This document shows positions 1-11,608 of a stretch of 64,000 nt of DNA, piece after piece. The number at the start of each line of letters is the position of its first letter. The first letter of the stretch is position 1. The notes below the pieces were generated by a model that had not been told where the DNA came from, ran no database searches, and saw nothing but the letters and a program-made list of their open reading frames with translations. The stretch is from Capitulum mitella. Lineage: Eukaryota; Arthropoda; Thecostraca; Pollicipedomorpha; Pollicipedidae. A program made the position numbers and the translations under genes. The DNA lies in the NCBI GenBank assembly GCA_030062745.1, contig CP099840.1, forward strand, positions 33,073,101 through 33,137,100, written 5' to 3'.

Positions 1-1415
1 CACTCGGGTAACGGAGTCAGCGCCCTTAGAGAGAAAGAAAAGGGGCCTCGGACATTAGGCGGACGGAACGCTGCTTAATCGGCCCCCACTGCCGCCATGG
101 ATATCAGACGTCTGGCGCCACTCCGTCCCCTCGCGAACACCGCATCAAATCGCACACGTTTTTCTATGTAATCACATGAAATTTTACATAGACGACAAGG
201 AAACTCATACCATCCGAGGATACCAGTAAACATTGGTCGCACTGTCAACATTATATCAAAGAACCCCTTCTATGCACGTCAGCGATAAAGAACCATTCAG
301 CGTGCAGAATAAGGGAGGTCAAGCGACAGACTAACTTGAATGTGAGGCCGAACAAGGCAATGACCCAACTATTAAGGGGAGAAACAACCGTACTTGGACG
401 AAAAAATTACTCTATAAACATTAACGATCATTTTCTGCTTCTAATCACTACAGTCGGAACAAATGTGTGTGACGGGTAATGGTCGTGGTGGTTTCAGGCA
501 TGTTTAAGGCAAAATACAGAGGCCTAGGTGCCTCAAATCTTCGACCTGGTGTCGATACTCTATGTGAATAGAAATCCACACTGCAATGAGAACTATATCT
601 TCCAGCATCACTAGCAACAAGCACAACACACTGGAAAGTACGTGGAACATGCTCCGGAATACCGAAGCAAAACAGAACAATGGTCGCTACCATGCCGAGT
701 ACTGTTCAGATACAGCAGATACCAAAGATAAACAATCGACGTCAACGTAAGGAGACATAGGACCAGCGCAGTGTCTGACAATGAAAGTATCCAGGAAATT
801 CACCAATGACTGCAGCAGCTCACACGCCTAACACTTGTAGGACAGTCTCCACTACAACAGAATGGTAAAGCGCGTCAAGATACGCCGCAGATACTTCATT
901 TTAAACCGTGCTTAAACACATTCTGGCCGCAGTGAGCATGATCCACAGACAACACCGGACTCCACCTTCACGATGTGGTCTAACCAAGGAGACACCCGAC
1001 CAACACACGAAGGGAGATCCAACGGACTCATCATACTGCGTCTCAGCATCGCAGACAATCCTTAATCGCAATGGAAACGAATCTCTACCGCACTGGGAGC
1101 TACATCCACCAACACAGAGAGCAGCGAGGACAGCACGGCGCACAGTGCGTGTGGAAATGCTTCAGACCAGCAGGAATAGCCACTAGCTCGAGTAATAGCC
1201 TCCAGACACAGCAGATACCAGATGTAGATACTTGGAAGTCAATGGATGAAGACACACGGCAAAGGAGTCCCATGGTAGCGAGACCTAGACACGGAATTCA
1301 CAGTTGACGAACAGCAAAATAATGCGTTCTACACAAAAACAGTTCCAGGCGATACGTGATAGGTACAACCCGTCCAGTTACTCATCAGATACTTAATTTT
1401 CAGACGTGCTTAAAG
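1..1415. other. Spacer with decayed U2-like flanking sequence
   Basis: No coding exon is recognised here. Open frames are short and overlap on both strands. The stretch 888-940 resembles 1386-1442, which is the 3' end and 3' flank of the intact U2 gene: both have a cagatactt start, a gtgcttaaa core and a ctggc...agtg end. Stretches near 713-730 and 1204-1240 resemble the DNA next to the U2 5' end at 1603-1630 (cagatacca core). These look like remains of a tandem U2 array, but the match is partial and judged by eye. Confidence 0.4.
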
Positions 1416-1602
1416 TGGGCCGATCCTGGCTGTAGTGCAATGCCAGGCCAACCCGCGGCAGGGCAGGAGCAAGCTCCAGAAACCCCGCCAAAGTTCAAAA
1501 ATCAGTTTAATATTCTGGTCCCCATGTAGGGGACGTATCAGATATTAAGCTGATAAGAACAGATACTACACTTTGATCTTAGCCAAAAGGCCGAGAAGCG
1601 AT
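1416..1602 (-). ncRNA. U2: U2 spliceosomal snRNA
   Basis: U2 snRNA pairs with the intron branch point in the major spliceosome. Read on the minus strand from 1602, the sequence has the conserved 5' end (ATCGCTTCTCGGCC), the GTAGTA branch-point recognition element within AGTGTAGTATCTG, the stem-loop IIa region (TATCAGCTTAATATCTGATA), stem-loop IIb (GTCCCC...GGGGAC) and the Sm-site region ATTTTTGAAC. A GC-rich stem III follows, and a final stem-loop ends near CAGGATCGGCC. At about 187 nt it is the usual length for animal U2, and no break is visible. The exact 3' end is uncertain by a few bases. It lies on the same strand as the DNMT1 exons at 3918-7541, so if DNMT1 continues past position 1 this gene sits inside one of its introns. 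Confidence 0.96.
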
Positions 1603-3917
1603 ACAGATACCAGATACTTTTTGGACTTAAGTCCATTTCCATTATCCTAAGACGCTAACGCAAAAATATTGGGCATCCATTTGCATAAATACGCCATTTA
1701 TGAGGCACCAGAAACTCGAAACCATGGAAAAACGACGTTCTGTCTTCAGATATCAAGTATCTTTTTCTATAAATATTTTACAATATCTTCAAAAACTAAG
1801 AAAAATATCGATGCGCCAGTGAACGGTCCCTCATGTTAAGCCGGAGGACGGGCCCTGACTCAGAGAGGCGACCGTAAGGCAAGTCAGGAGAAAACAGGAC
1901 AGGACCGGTCTGTGGCGGCCTCCGCCGTCCCCCCGACAGACACCGGCGCAAGGTCACCCTGTATCGGACCGCCGACTCCTCGTCTCCACACAGGGGGTCG
2001 GCTTTCGACGGAGGTCGTCCCGTTGCGTCGCTACCGACGGTCAAAGTCGCCACACTCGGCCGAAGAGGGCGCTCAATAAGGCTGACCGTCGGCCCACCTC
2101 TGGCTCGCCGCCCGCCCGACAGATGTCGCGCCGACCGGCCCGCGACGCTGACGTCACTGCCGTCGGTGACGTCAACGGCGAGCGGCAGCGCGGCCGGCGC
2201 CAGTCAGGTATTCGGCGCCGTTCAAATCACACCTGCCGCCGCCGTCGCCGCCGGGAGGGCCATTCTCAAGGTGACCCCCGGCAGAGGCGGTGAATTGCTG
2301 GATGGTGCTGCTGTATCAGACCACAGGCGACGCTGATCATCATCAGAGGACAGTGCCGAAATTATCCGTGTGATTTGCAGGCAGAAAACGAGGATCTAGC
2401 CAACTGATAGGTAAGTACACAACGCTGAAAGATACGCTAATTTCATAGAGACAAGGCATAGCAACCAGATAATAAAATATCCGTTCCTCACGTCAACAGG
2501 TATTAAAGCCAGGACCGTTCTAAAGAGGCTTTCGTTTTACTATTACACCTTAGCAATGCTGTCACAAAACTCATCCGACGACAAACGTTTTGAGGCCATG
2601 TAGGTAGGAAACTAGAGCATGGCAAAACGTTTCGCATCGTTCGAAAAGATCGCTAGGAAATGAGTGGCACATGCCCCAGCACATTATGTCCATGACATTA
2701 TGACAATGCTCGTGCGAAACATTTAAAGCTGTCTGTGTGCTTGTATCTAAGACGTAAACAACACGAAGTCAGTTGGACGCTTTGCAGCATCGTACTTTTT
2801 GAAATGATCCCGAATGACGCATAGTCCACGATGCAGAAAATGCAGAGCGGAGGCCTTCATTCCGCGGAATGGCAGCGACGCCGGCAGAGGCGGCACGCTG
2901 CGGTCGAAGATCAACACCAGGCGGGCGCATGACTGGCGTACGAGCCCGGCCGGCCAGGGCAGCACCCGCCGGCCGGCCCAGCACGGAGTCGGCAGCCGCG
3001 GCACGACCATCAGGCGGCCGGGCCAGAGACCGACCTCGACAACTACAGACAGGGGACAGAGCGCGGCGCGCCACGGACACGAATCGGTCCAAACAGAGCA
3101 GGCGGGGCAATCCCGATCTGATTCCGAGACGCCAGAGGAAGGCTAAACATGAATGACGTCATCGGCCTCACGCAACACGACTCGGAAAGACTACAATACC
3201 GGGCAGCCCTACCTGCGTAAAAACGCAGCCAACTGAAACGCGGAAACTCATCTGTATTCCATACAAGGTATCACGGCCAAAATAATCTCAGCTGTGTATC
3301 AGGTAACACAAAATATGTTTTCATACACTGAATCGAAAAAGTTCTTATAAAAACGTTAATATTTGAAAGTACGCCAGGGGAGATGTCACAGATACTTGTA
3401 AATTTAACAAATGTACCGCTTCACTAATCGTGCAAACTCGAGCTTGCGTGACGCCAATGCACAAAATCCGCTGAACAATGCCCGAAATGATGAGAACAAT
3501 GTCTCCAGTAAATCATGACCGTAAAAATGCCCAAGTTATCCCAAAAAGCGCAAAATTATGATGGCAAAGCACGTCTCTCCAACCGAGCAGAACATGGGAG
3601 TGCTACCGACAACGGGTCCAGACCCCACTGTTATTGCTATTCTTACAAGTATCATTGTCATCAGGATGTGCTAAAAACATTCATGTCAGACCAAAATGCA
3701 ACCAACAATCCAAGCTTACGTACGAAGGCGGACATCTCGCGAATATAACTGAATTGTCAGTCACCGCCCACTTCGTCGGACGGTCAAAAAGGGTCACCGT
3801 GAGTACGTGGTATCTCGTGTGCTTCGCAAGCAACGAACTGTGTGACAGGACAGCGCGGAAGATTGTCCTACTTGGCCCGTCGGACATGATCTGGTTCTCC
3901 CTCCCTGAACCTCTCAC
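1603..3917. other. Non-coding stretch, possible DNMT1 intron
   Basis: No DNMT1 exon after the RFTS exons was found here. The RFTS remainder, CXXC finger, BAH and catalytic motifs were looked for on the minus strand. The segment holds a CpG-rich block at about 1820-2300 (listed separately) and a second at 2860-3120. A third CRE palindrome lies at 3154-3161. Open frames at 2747-3156 overlap on both strands in GC-rich DNA and look like chance. Confidence 0.45.
2100..2411 (+). promoter_or_regulatory. Promoter-like CpG-rich block with twin CREs and a splice donor
   Basis: Two perfect CRE palindromes (TGACGTCA) lie at 2149-2156 and 2167-2174, 18 bp apart centre to centre, in CpG-rich DNA. About 240 bp downstream is a strong plus-strand splice donor, ATAG|GTAAGT, with the exon side ending at 2410. 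This looks like a promoter plus a noncoding first exon of a plus-strand transcript antisense to DNMT1. No downstream plus-strand coding exon was found, so it may be a noncoding RNA or chance. Confidence 0.35.
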
Positions 3918-6900
3918 CTGCAGCTTGTTCAGCAGGTCCTCGTAGGTGGCGTACGGGTTATCGCTGACGAACTCGATCACCAGCTTCGACATGTAGATCT
4001 TCTCTCGGACGGCGTCCATGATGTGGGCGTACTCGGCGCTGGGCTCCATCAGATAATATTCGGCGCACGCTGAGCCGAGCCAGACAACGGTCGCGTCAAA
4101 CTCCGGCCCGGCGACCCCGTGCCACCATCCGGCGTCAACCCGGCAACCGACAACCAGAACAGGAGTCCACAAAACCAGACGGTCGGCTCTAGACTTGAAT
4201 CCAACAGGTTGAGACAGGTCTCGCAAAAAAGCATAACAGACCTGCTGGTCATATGGAAAAGCACGACCGCGCCTCACATGCAAATGACCACTCCATCACG
4301 AGCCAAACATCCAACACATGGATACATGAAGAGTCCTCTTACCAAAAGACAGCTCCACCTAGGCTCATCGTCTAGAGGACGGCGAAATCTCACGTCCACC
4401 ACTCAATAGGCAGCTACACCTCACGTCCGCCACAGAACACACCATTTCACCACGCTGCTATTACCCAATATATCTAACAACAATTTCCTCATCCAACTGA
4501 CAACAAAACCCACGACCACCATCCAACAAACAGCTTTACCAAAAGTCCAAACAAAGGTCCATCAAAAAGAGACGGCTAAGCCCCACGCTGACATCCACGC
4601 CCATCACAAAAAATTACAAACAAACCAAAAACAAATAAAAACACCTTAACCCACGTGCATCATCCGGCAGCCAGTTGAACCTTGCCGGGCCGGCCTCCGG
4701 ATCCACATTCGCCGGACCCGGGAGGGTCAAGAGAACCCCAAGATCTCGAGAACTATAGGGCCCACGGAAAAATTGAAAACACCAATGGAGGCCCTTCGCA
4801 AAACTAGCAGAACGTACCTAGTCCTTTAAAACAAGGTCAATACTACGGTCACCAGAGGTCATCTTAGGTCGAATTACCCTGTTGTCTTTTTGTACGGGCA
4901 AATCTCGTTTTTCTGAATGTATAAGTTTATGTCTTGGCTAGAATACACCGCAAAGGTGTCTGGAGCGCAGATGGCGTCTGCGATAATGACATCCAAAGGC
5001 CAAAAGCCAAGGCCAACCTAGGTCAAGGTATTTACGTCTATACGTCGGGTGTTTCTGGCGTCTGTCATATAATCTGCCCCGTTATCATTGATTAGACAGC
5101 ATAAAAACAGTACAGCATAAAATTCGACGACATCGGATCAAGTAATATACCTTCTACATCATGAAACCTATGCCCAAAAGCGTTTTCGTGTAACTCACTC
5201 AGGTACCGGGCGGCCGGCACCACTGCCACGCAAAAGTCTAATATATGACGCGATGTTATTTTCACGCCAAGGCTTTCATTTCGGCGCCAAAAACTACCAG
5301 GATTAGGGCAGTACAAACGGTACAGAAGGTAGCCATGGGTTTAATTCTTGTCACTTGTGGTGATATAAAATGTGTTCCCATTGAAAACAAGCGTAGTCAC
5401 GCTTGGCATGTGAGTCTTATCATATATTAGTACTTCTGAAGCTTCTGACGCACATATGACTTTCAATAAACATTTGAAGACTGCAAACCAAAGAACTGTA
5501 CTCGGATCAGGGTCTCTAAGTTCAGGATGAAATGTGAGATGACCCCAGGACACGGGTCACGGAGTACAGTTACGACCGCAAATGACGTGAGAAGCAGCGG
5601 GTGTATATCACGGCTTTAAACCCGCCGAACCAGTCCTACAATCTCAATAGCAAACGTAAAATGGCCGAAATTTATGCTGTCCTAAGGTCAATGGCCTGCA
5701 ATTTTCCGCAAAATTCGTGAAAGCAGAATTGCTTCAATTCTGACGTCCTACCAATATGCGATGTTTCATGTCAATCACTACATTTCACGAAACGTGATGC
5801 CACTTTCATTTTTTTGGTACCCGCAATCCAAAACAGCCAAATCCAGCGTCAGTCGATCGACAGACAGGTAAATCCCACCCACCACCAGAAAACGGACAGC
5901 ATAATCACGCAGCATCATCCAACAGGCATTTTAACCAAACGTCCACCATACAGCTGCACAAAACACTTACACCAAAAGGCTGAGAGCAGCTCCGTGCAGA
6001 CAAGTCAAGACAACACAACCACAAATCATAGGGCAATGCTCCAACAGTCAGCACGCAGGTATCACTAAACTTTAAGTCCCTAGCTTTATAAATGCTCAAC
6101 CGACTCAAATGAAGTCATCAGGTAAACGGAACTCCACAGTCAGTCCACCTCAGTTCGCTCGCTGTTTGGTCAGGGCTCTTTTGGCCCGGTCGGATAACTG
6201 CAGAGTATACACACAGGAAAATGGGGTTAACGCAACGCTGCTTCTAGGGTACTCGAAAAGGCATATAGGCCTCTAACGCTGGCTGACTACAATAAAGTCC
6301 CGGGAATTTTTAGAAATCCTGGGGATCAGCCAAATGCGGACGGAGGGCTGATGATGATGACGATGGTGATTTGGGCTTCAGGGCGCATCGACCGCATGTT
6401 CATATAGCGCCCATAAGGAGGGAGACTTGGGCGAAAAACGGGGACGAAACGGAGTAAATCATTCAGCTTCCCTGTACCGCGGTCAAATCCGTCAGTCCGG
6501 CCTCACAGAGAGCCCGGGTGTCCCACTGCAGTACCTGTGGTGAAGCCGACCAGCGCCATCTCCCCGCCGTCGAAGCCGGTCGTCCACCACTCGTTGATGG
6601 GGCCCACCTGCATGCAGGGCACGCCGTTCTCCGCCGACGGATCCTCCTCGAACACGGGCTTCATGTACCTGCACAGGAGCCGGATCAGCCGGGTCAGCCA
6701 GCGGGCCTCAGCCGATCAGACGCCGACACTGGGTCACACCAGGTCACTCCGTGTCGTGGGTTTTCGATCAAACGCCGTGCTTCTCGCAACACACTATATT
6801 TGAGCGCCACCATACCAGCCAGTAAGGTCCACAAAACGGTTCGACAACAGCTTTTTCGTCTTTAACTTTATCTACTGCAGAAATACGAAGAAAAAACGGC

Positions 6901-7541
6901 GGAAGACAATGAAACGATAACGTTCTGAGCATCACCATAATTTACCGGAATGTGAACCACACAACACACGCACACCAATTCTTAGAAATGAAATATCTTT
7001 CGCTCAATACCATCCCGCAGGGTACGTAGGATACGTTCCTGAAGGATTCGACAAACGAACTCATGAAACAAATTAACAAACTTTGCGTTCGAGCATGTCC
7101 ATGAACTCTGCAACATGAACAAAATAATTAAGTAAAATATCCCCGCAAGAATCACAATGAAATAAGTTTCAAACAAAGACTTTGCCTTTCAAACCTAATT
7201 CCAAAGCTCCATTTTTTCGGTGGACCTGAAAACATTCGTAAATAACACAAAACTATCCTCCAATGGATCCTCAGAGTTCGGCTGGTTCCTCGTGTCCACA
7301 CGGTACCGAAACGCCGAAAACGCAATCGCGTGCAGAGCCCCAACTGACCCCGACAACATGAGCTCCACGTTCGACTCGATGAGACCGGAGTCGAAGGGAC
7401 AGAGGTGGCCGTGTTTGTCGTATATGGAGAACTGGGTGAGCTTGTGCTGCGGCCGCTCGTCGCACTCCTGCACGAACTCCTCCTCGCCGGTGAACAGCGC
7501 CAGGCGGGGGTCGCACAGCGCCACGTACTCGTCCATGGCAC
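3918..7541 (-). CDS. DNMT1: DNMT1, three RFTS-domain exons (partial gene)
   Basis: Maintenance DNA (cytosine-5)-methyltransferase copies CpG methylation onto the new strand after replication. The RFTS domain targets it to replication foci and can occupy the catalytic site. Minus-strand exons are 7541-7349, 6668-6535 and 4069-3918. Joined in phase they show hallmark RFTS segments: [20 protein letters not shown], then [15 protein letters not shown], then [13 protein letters not shown] and [12 protein letters not shown], ending YEDLLNKLQ. Each junction has consensus sites (donors GG|GTCAGT, CAG|GTACTG, CAG|GTGAGA; acceptors CAG or TCAG). Phases are 2, 1 and 0, and the last boundary falls where I recall insect DNMT1 continuing with TTVPP. 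Missing here are the rest of RFTS, the CXXC finger, the BAH domains and the catalytic domain, which would lie beyond position 1 if the gene is intact. The first of these exons opens with two bases (phase 1), which does not fit exon 1 directly, so at least one exon between them is undetected. Confidence 0.9.
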
Positions 7542-10500
7542 CTGGGGCGCGGCTGAGACGGTGACAGACTCACACGGCGCCGTGCGACCGGACACATGGA
7601 CAGCGGCACGCATCACTGGTCAGCGGACCTCAGGACAAACGGGAGGTCACGGGAGCCACAGCAAGAATTATAACGCGCTGTTCAACGCTATCGCGAATAG
7701 CATAAAAAAGCGCCACAGGAACGGTGCATCGCTAAGTACGACTGAACGCAGCCAAACTACAGAACAAGGCCACACTGTGCAACCGTGCAAAAAGCATGAA
7801 AATGCAGTGTTAGAAGACAAACAGTAATGTGATGAAAAAAGTGCAATGCAAATGTTTGAATTTATGATCTAAAACCATCACGTAGCGTATCATACATCTC
7901 ATGATATATAATCACCTACGAAAAATTCAATATCTTTAGAGAAATATCTGAGGAACTACAGATGACGCATGAGTTAATTAGCCCGCGCCCGACTGAAAAC
8001 CTGTGCAATGCACGCCCGACTCGGAGTTGTTGACCATCCCCCTCTCCCTAACTCGCGACCGGTTGGTCGCACGATAAAAATAAGCATGCCGTTGGAAAGC
8101 TCCGGCTAAGTAGAGCTCAAAACTGGCATCATTTTTTACTTTTTACTTTTGAATAGTGTTCAAGCTATTTATGCCCTATAAATGTCTTCTGACAGCAGAC
8201 TACATGCACCCGAAAAACGCCCTGGGTCTCAAGAGGTTTGATTAACAACTTCTGAGTAAAAGTATCAATGGATATTAACCCGTCCCCGACTGGGGGGGGG
8301 GGGGCAGTTGACTGCCCCCCTGAGGTTTTTCTGCGAGTGCGAGAGAACCAACAAACACAGAGTCACGAAACTTTGTGTGCCTTTTGCTCCATCAATTTTG
8401 CATCCTCGTGTCAAAATTTTGACCTCAGGTCAGATCCGGTGCCTGACCTAAGCCAGGTCAAACGGACCTATGTCCAAAAAGTTTTGCGCCCTGTAACTTT
8501 TTCGCAAAACAAGATATCTCAATAATACTTTCAAGGATTAGTGAACGTGATAGATGCAACAAATCTGCTATCTCAGATTTTTCGGAATTTTCCGGATCAT
8601 TGACCTAAGTTCAAGCCCATTTTTAAGACATGTCGCCGTTTTTTTTGGAAATCGACGGGATATTTCATAACATTTTTAATGTGGAGTGAAGCAGACATCT
8701 AGTTATCGTCACTAGGCGAAGTATCGATGACTTCCAGCCATTGACCTGAGGTCAGGTCACGAATAACTGTAGTGAGCCAAAATGTACCACCGTCAAAATC
8801 GACGATGAATTACTCAGAATGGGTAGGAAATGGCAGAACTAGCCTGCACAGGCGGAAGTAATACCAGGAACCTCAAAAAGTTTCAAAAAGTAGCATATTT
8901 TGGAAATAAACAGGCTCTCGGGAATAAAGCTCCGCCAACTTTGTAGATTGGTAACTAATGACTTTTTCCTAAATTTAAGCATGGGAAACCATCACAGGAA
9001 CCACAAAGATCAATCAAATATACATAGGTAGGCTTTTTTCGCGAAAATAAAGGGACGCTAAAATTAGTTCCCGTCAATTGGGTACCGCATACGGCAGCGG
9101 CGCACCCCGACGGCTGGCGGGAGAATTGCCGTGTCTTTAACTCAACGTTTCGGCGTATATATTAAACAAATCTGGGGAAATTAGATGTGTATCGGCATCC
9201 ACGGACCTTTACTTGTGCGCTGGTGCCTTTACCTTTGCGTTATTAGTCACAGCCCTTGAGATTCAGGCCATTTCTCGGTCTCATGCAGTCGGCTATGAGA
9301 AAACATATAAAGGGCGTCAATTGGCTTACATGTTATCTACAACTAAAAATGAGAACAGTTTCGAGCTCTACTCGCCACAAGCTTTCCAACGATGTGCTTA
9401 TTTTTATCGTGCGACCAACTGTTCGTGAGTTAGAGGGGGGCAGCCAACTGCCTCCCCCCAGTCGCCCATGTTCGAAACGGACCGACGGTTGTGCGCGGGT
9501 TAAAAGTCTGCGGATACCGATACACGTCTAATTTGTATCATTAGCACCAATGAGAATGAGTTCTGCCATTTTCTATCCATTTTACGTCATTCATCGCCGA
9601 TTTTCACGGCAGAGCATTTCATAACATGACACCTATTGGTGACCCGACCTCAAGTCAATAGTTAGAGGTCAGTGGTACTTTGCCAAATGACTCAGAGTTC
9701 TTCATCACCTCACACTTAAAACGGAATTTAAAAATTCTGCCAAATTCCAAAAAATGATGATATGCTGAAAATAGGCTTGACCTTAGGCCAATGACCTGGG
9801 ATTTCAAAACAAAATCCGAGGCAGCAGATCTGTTGCACCTGCTAGCGTTTCAAATCCTATGCAGTTTTGCTATGGTATCTTGTTTTTTTCCAAAAAGTTA
9901 CAAAGGGTTTGATATTTTTTGAACATAGGCCCACTTGATCTGACCCAGGCCCAAAATCTGACCTGATCCAAACTGGAAATCCTGACACAAGATGTAGAAA
10001 AAAACTAAGAAAAAGGCAATTAAAATCTTGTGACAATGCCTTTATTCATTCTCCCACAATATTTAAAAAACCTTGGAGGGGGGGGGGCTGTCAACAACCC
10101 TCAATCAGGCATGGGTTATGAAGGTCTGAAAAGGTCATTGTAAAAACATCATGATGCAATGCAATGTTTGTAATGCAATCTGTTAACCTAATACCTAACC
10201 ATTTCAACTGCTCACAGAAAGGTACCCATATGTTGGAAAAAAATATTTTCTGAGTTCTGATATTATTTCAGAGTGGCAACAAATCATAAGATATGAAAGA
10301 AATTGAGTGCATAATAACTGAACAACAATCACATAACATGGACTTGCCACATGTCATCATGAGCACAGACACATTCCCCTTGAGTATATTAAGAATGATG
10401 TTAACTGATAAAATTCGGAACATGCGGTTCCATGCAAAACTGAACGAGCCAAATCAGCAGGAGCTTGCCTTTCTTTTACAACAGAAAAGCAAGATGACAT

Positions 10501-11036
10501 GCTCACCATCTGGATGGCCTTCACACATCTTTGTGTCAGGTGACTCAAGGAGTTGATGACATGTGCTGCATCTTGCTGGAGGGGCTTGTACTGTACTGAC
10601 TGCTTTGTTTCCATTTCTGAAATAAGACAGCACAAAACTGGAACACTGTCATTTTTCATGCATGGAGAAATGGCAGTGCAACATTGTCAGACTGGAAAGA
10701 GTGCAAGCAATGCATGTATGGGCAATCAGCATGTCCAGATCCTTTCTTGTCATGCATTACCACAGGGGCAAGCTAAATTGTTAAGTTCTAAGCTAAAGAG
10801 AAGTTTACCTGGTTGCTATACTAGTGATAACTCCATTGGTGTGGTGTATGTATTAACATCCTCATCCTGGCAAGGAAGCTTTCCATGGAAAACATGCAAA
10901 CAAGAGGTCTGAATGCTGCCTTTGTAAAAACACATACATGCATGGCCATGTTAAAGAAAGCATTTTCCCTAATACCATATAATACCATAACAGAACAGAA
11001 GACAGCATCGTGATGCAGCCTTTTCTCTGAACTCAC
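7542..11036 (-). other. DNMT1 5' intron(s)
   Basis: This is the interval between the first DNMT1 exon and the first RFTS exon. A missing linker exon must lie here or was lost. From 8010 to 10115 it is filled by an interleaved inverted repeat (separate entry). From 10116 to 11036 it is AT-rich and has only a handful of CpG. One minus-strand segment, about 10470-10600, has plausible splice sites and an open frame, but its phase does not fit and its protein is not recognised. Confidence 0.6.
8010..10115. repeat. Interleaved inverted repeat A-B-A'-B'
   Basis: Segment A (about 8010-8275) matches the reverse complement of 9185-9455. One clear block is the gcacgataaaaataagc stretch near 8070, mirrored at 9395-9415. 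Segment B (about 8285-8860) matches the reverse complement of about 9555-10115; examples are aactttttcgcaaaacaagat near 8500 against its mirror at 9870-9900, and the gttctgccat stretch near 8840 against 9560. Both A and B begin with a gact...ggcagttgac...cccct motif, and mirrored copies end A' and B'. The order is A B A' B', not the simple palindrome A B B' A'. It is probably composed of DNA-transposon-like units, family unknown. The arms are diverged, so it is old. Confidence 0.7.
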
Positions 11037-11608
11037 TTTTCCAGGTCAGGTATGTCATGTTCAGTTTTCACCTTTTTTGTTTCATTCTCATCATCAGAAG
11101 CAGTCTGATTCAGAGAAGCATCACATTTTTTAGCAGAATCTGACTGAGGATTTGTTTTAGCACTGCTCCTGGTTTTGGACAAAAAGTTTGTAAGAGTTGT
11201 TTGATATCCTCCATGTTGTCGTCTGCCACGTCTTGCATTGGCAGGTTTTGTCTCCTTTTTACATGTTGTTGTCTTGTCATGTAAACTTTCATCAACACCA
11301 TCTCCTGATGCACCATTCTGAAAGGATTCTGCATCTGACCTGTTGTCAATTATCATTTTGTCTGCCTGACCATGGTTAATGTTGGCGCAAATATCATGAC
11401 GTACTCCATTTGTGCTTCTTGGCATGCAGACACTCGGAACTTTTCCCGTAATCACGGATGAGCCGCTAGTCCCAAGGCTCTTTTGTCTCAGCAAACGCCC
11501 ATTTTCACGACTATTTATATCTTCAACGTCCATATAATCGTCGTTTGCATGGTTGCTAGCGCAAGATGGCCCAGGAGTTGGCTCAGGATGGAAGCTTTTC
11601 ATTTCCAA
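11037..11608 (-). CDS. DNMT1: DNMT1, first coding exon with PIP box
   Basis: A 190-codon exon runs from ATG at 11608 to a strong donor (GAAAA|GTGAGT) at 11037; read-through would stop two codons later. The protein is polar and low in complexity, with acidic and basic runs. Near residues 137-145 it carries GGYQTTLTNFLSK, a match to the PCNA-interacting consensus QxxLxxF and close to my memory of the human DNMT1 motif (QTTITSHF). It precedes the RFTS exons on the same strand, as in DNMT1 proteins, where the PIP box lies in the N-terminal region before RFTS. Lysine/arginine-rich flanks (ARRGRRQ, TKKVK) could act as nuclear localisation signals. The exon ends in phase 2 while the next recognised exon starts in phase 1, so a linker exon between 11036 and 7542 is not identified. 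It is expected to carry the zinc-binding C-x2-C start of RFTS. The assignment rests on the PIP box, strand and position, not on long homology. Confidence 0.7.

Noticed and set aside
7152..7616. 154-codon minus frame starting in the DNMT1 exon region
   Set aside because: Out-of-frame shadow of the RFTS exon 7541-7349.
9213..9531. Plus frames as small genes
   Set aside because: They fall inside segment A' of the inverted repeat and have no counterpart frame in segment A.
10357..10659. Minus frame as the missing DNMT1 linker exon
   Set aside because: Splice phase 0/0 does not match the required 2/1, and no C-x2-C motif is present.
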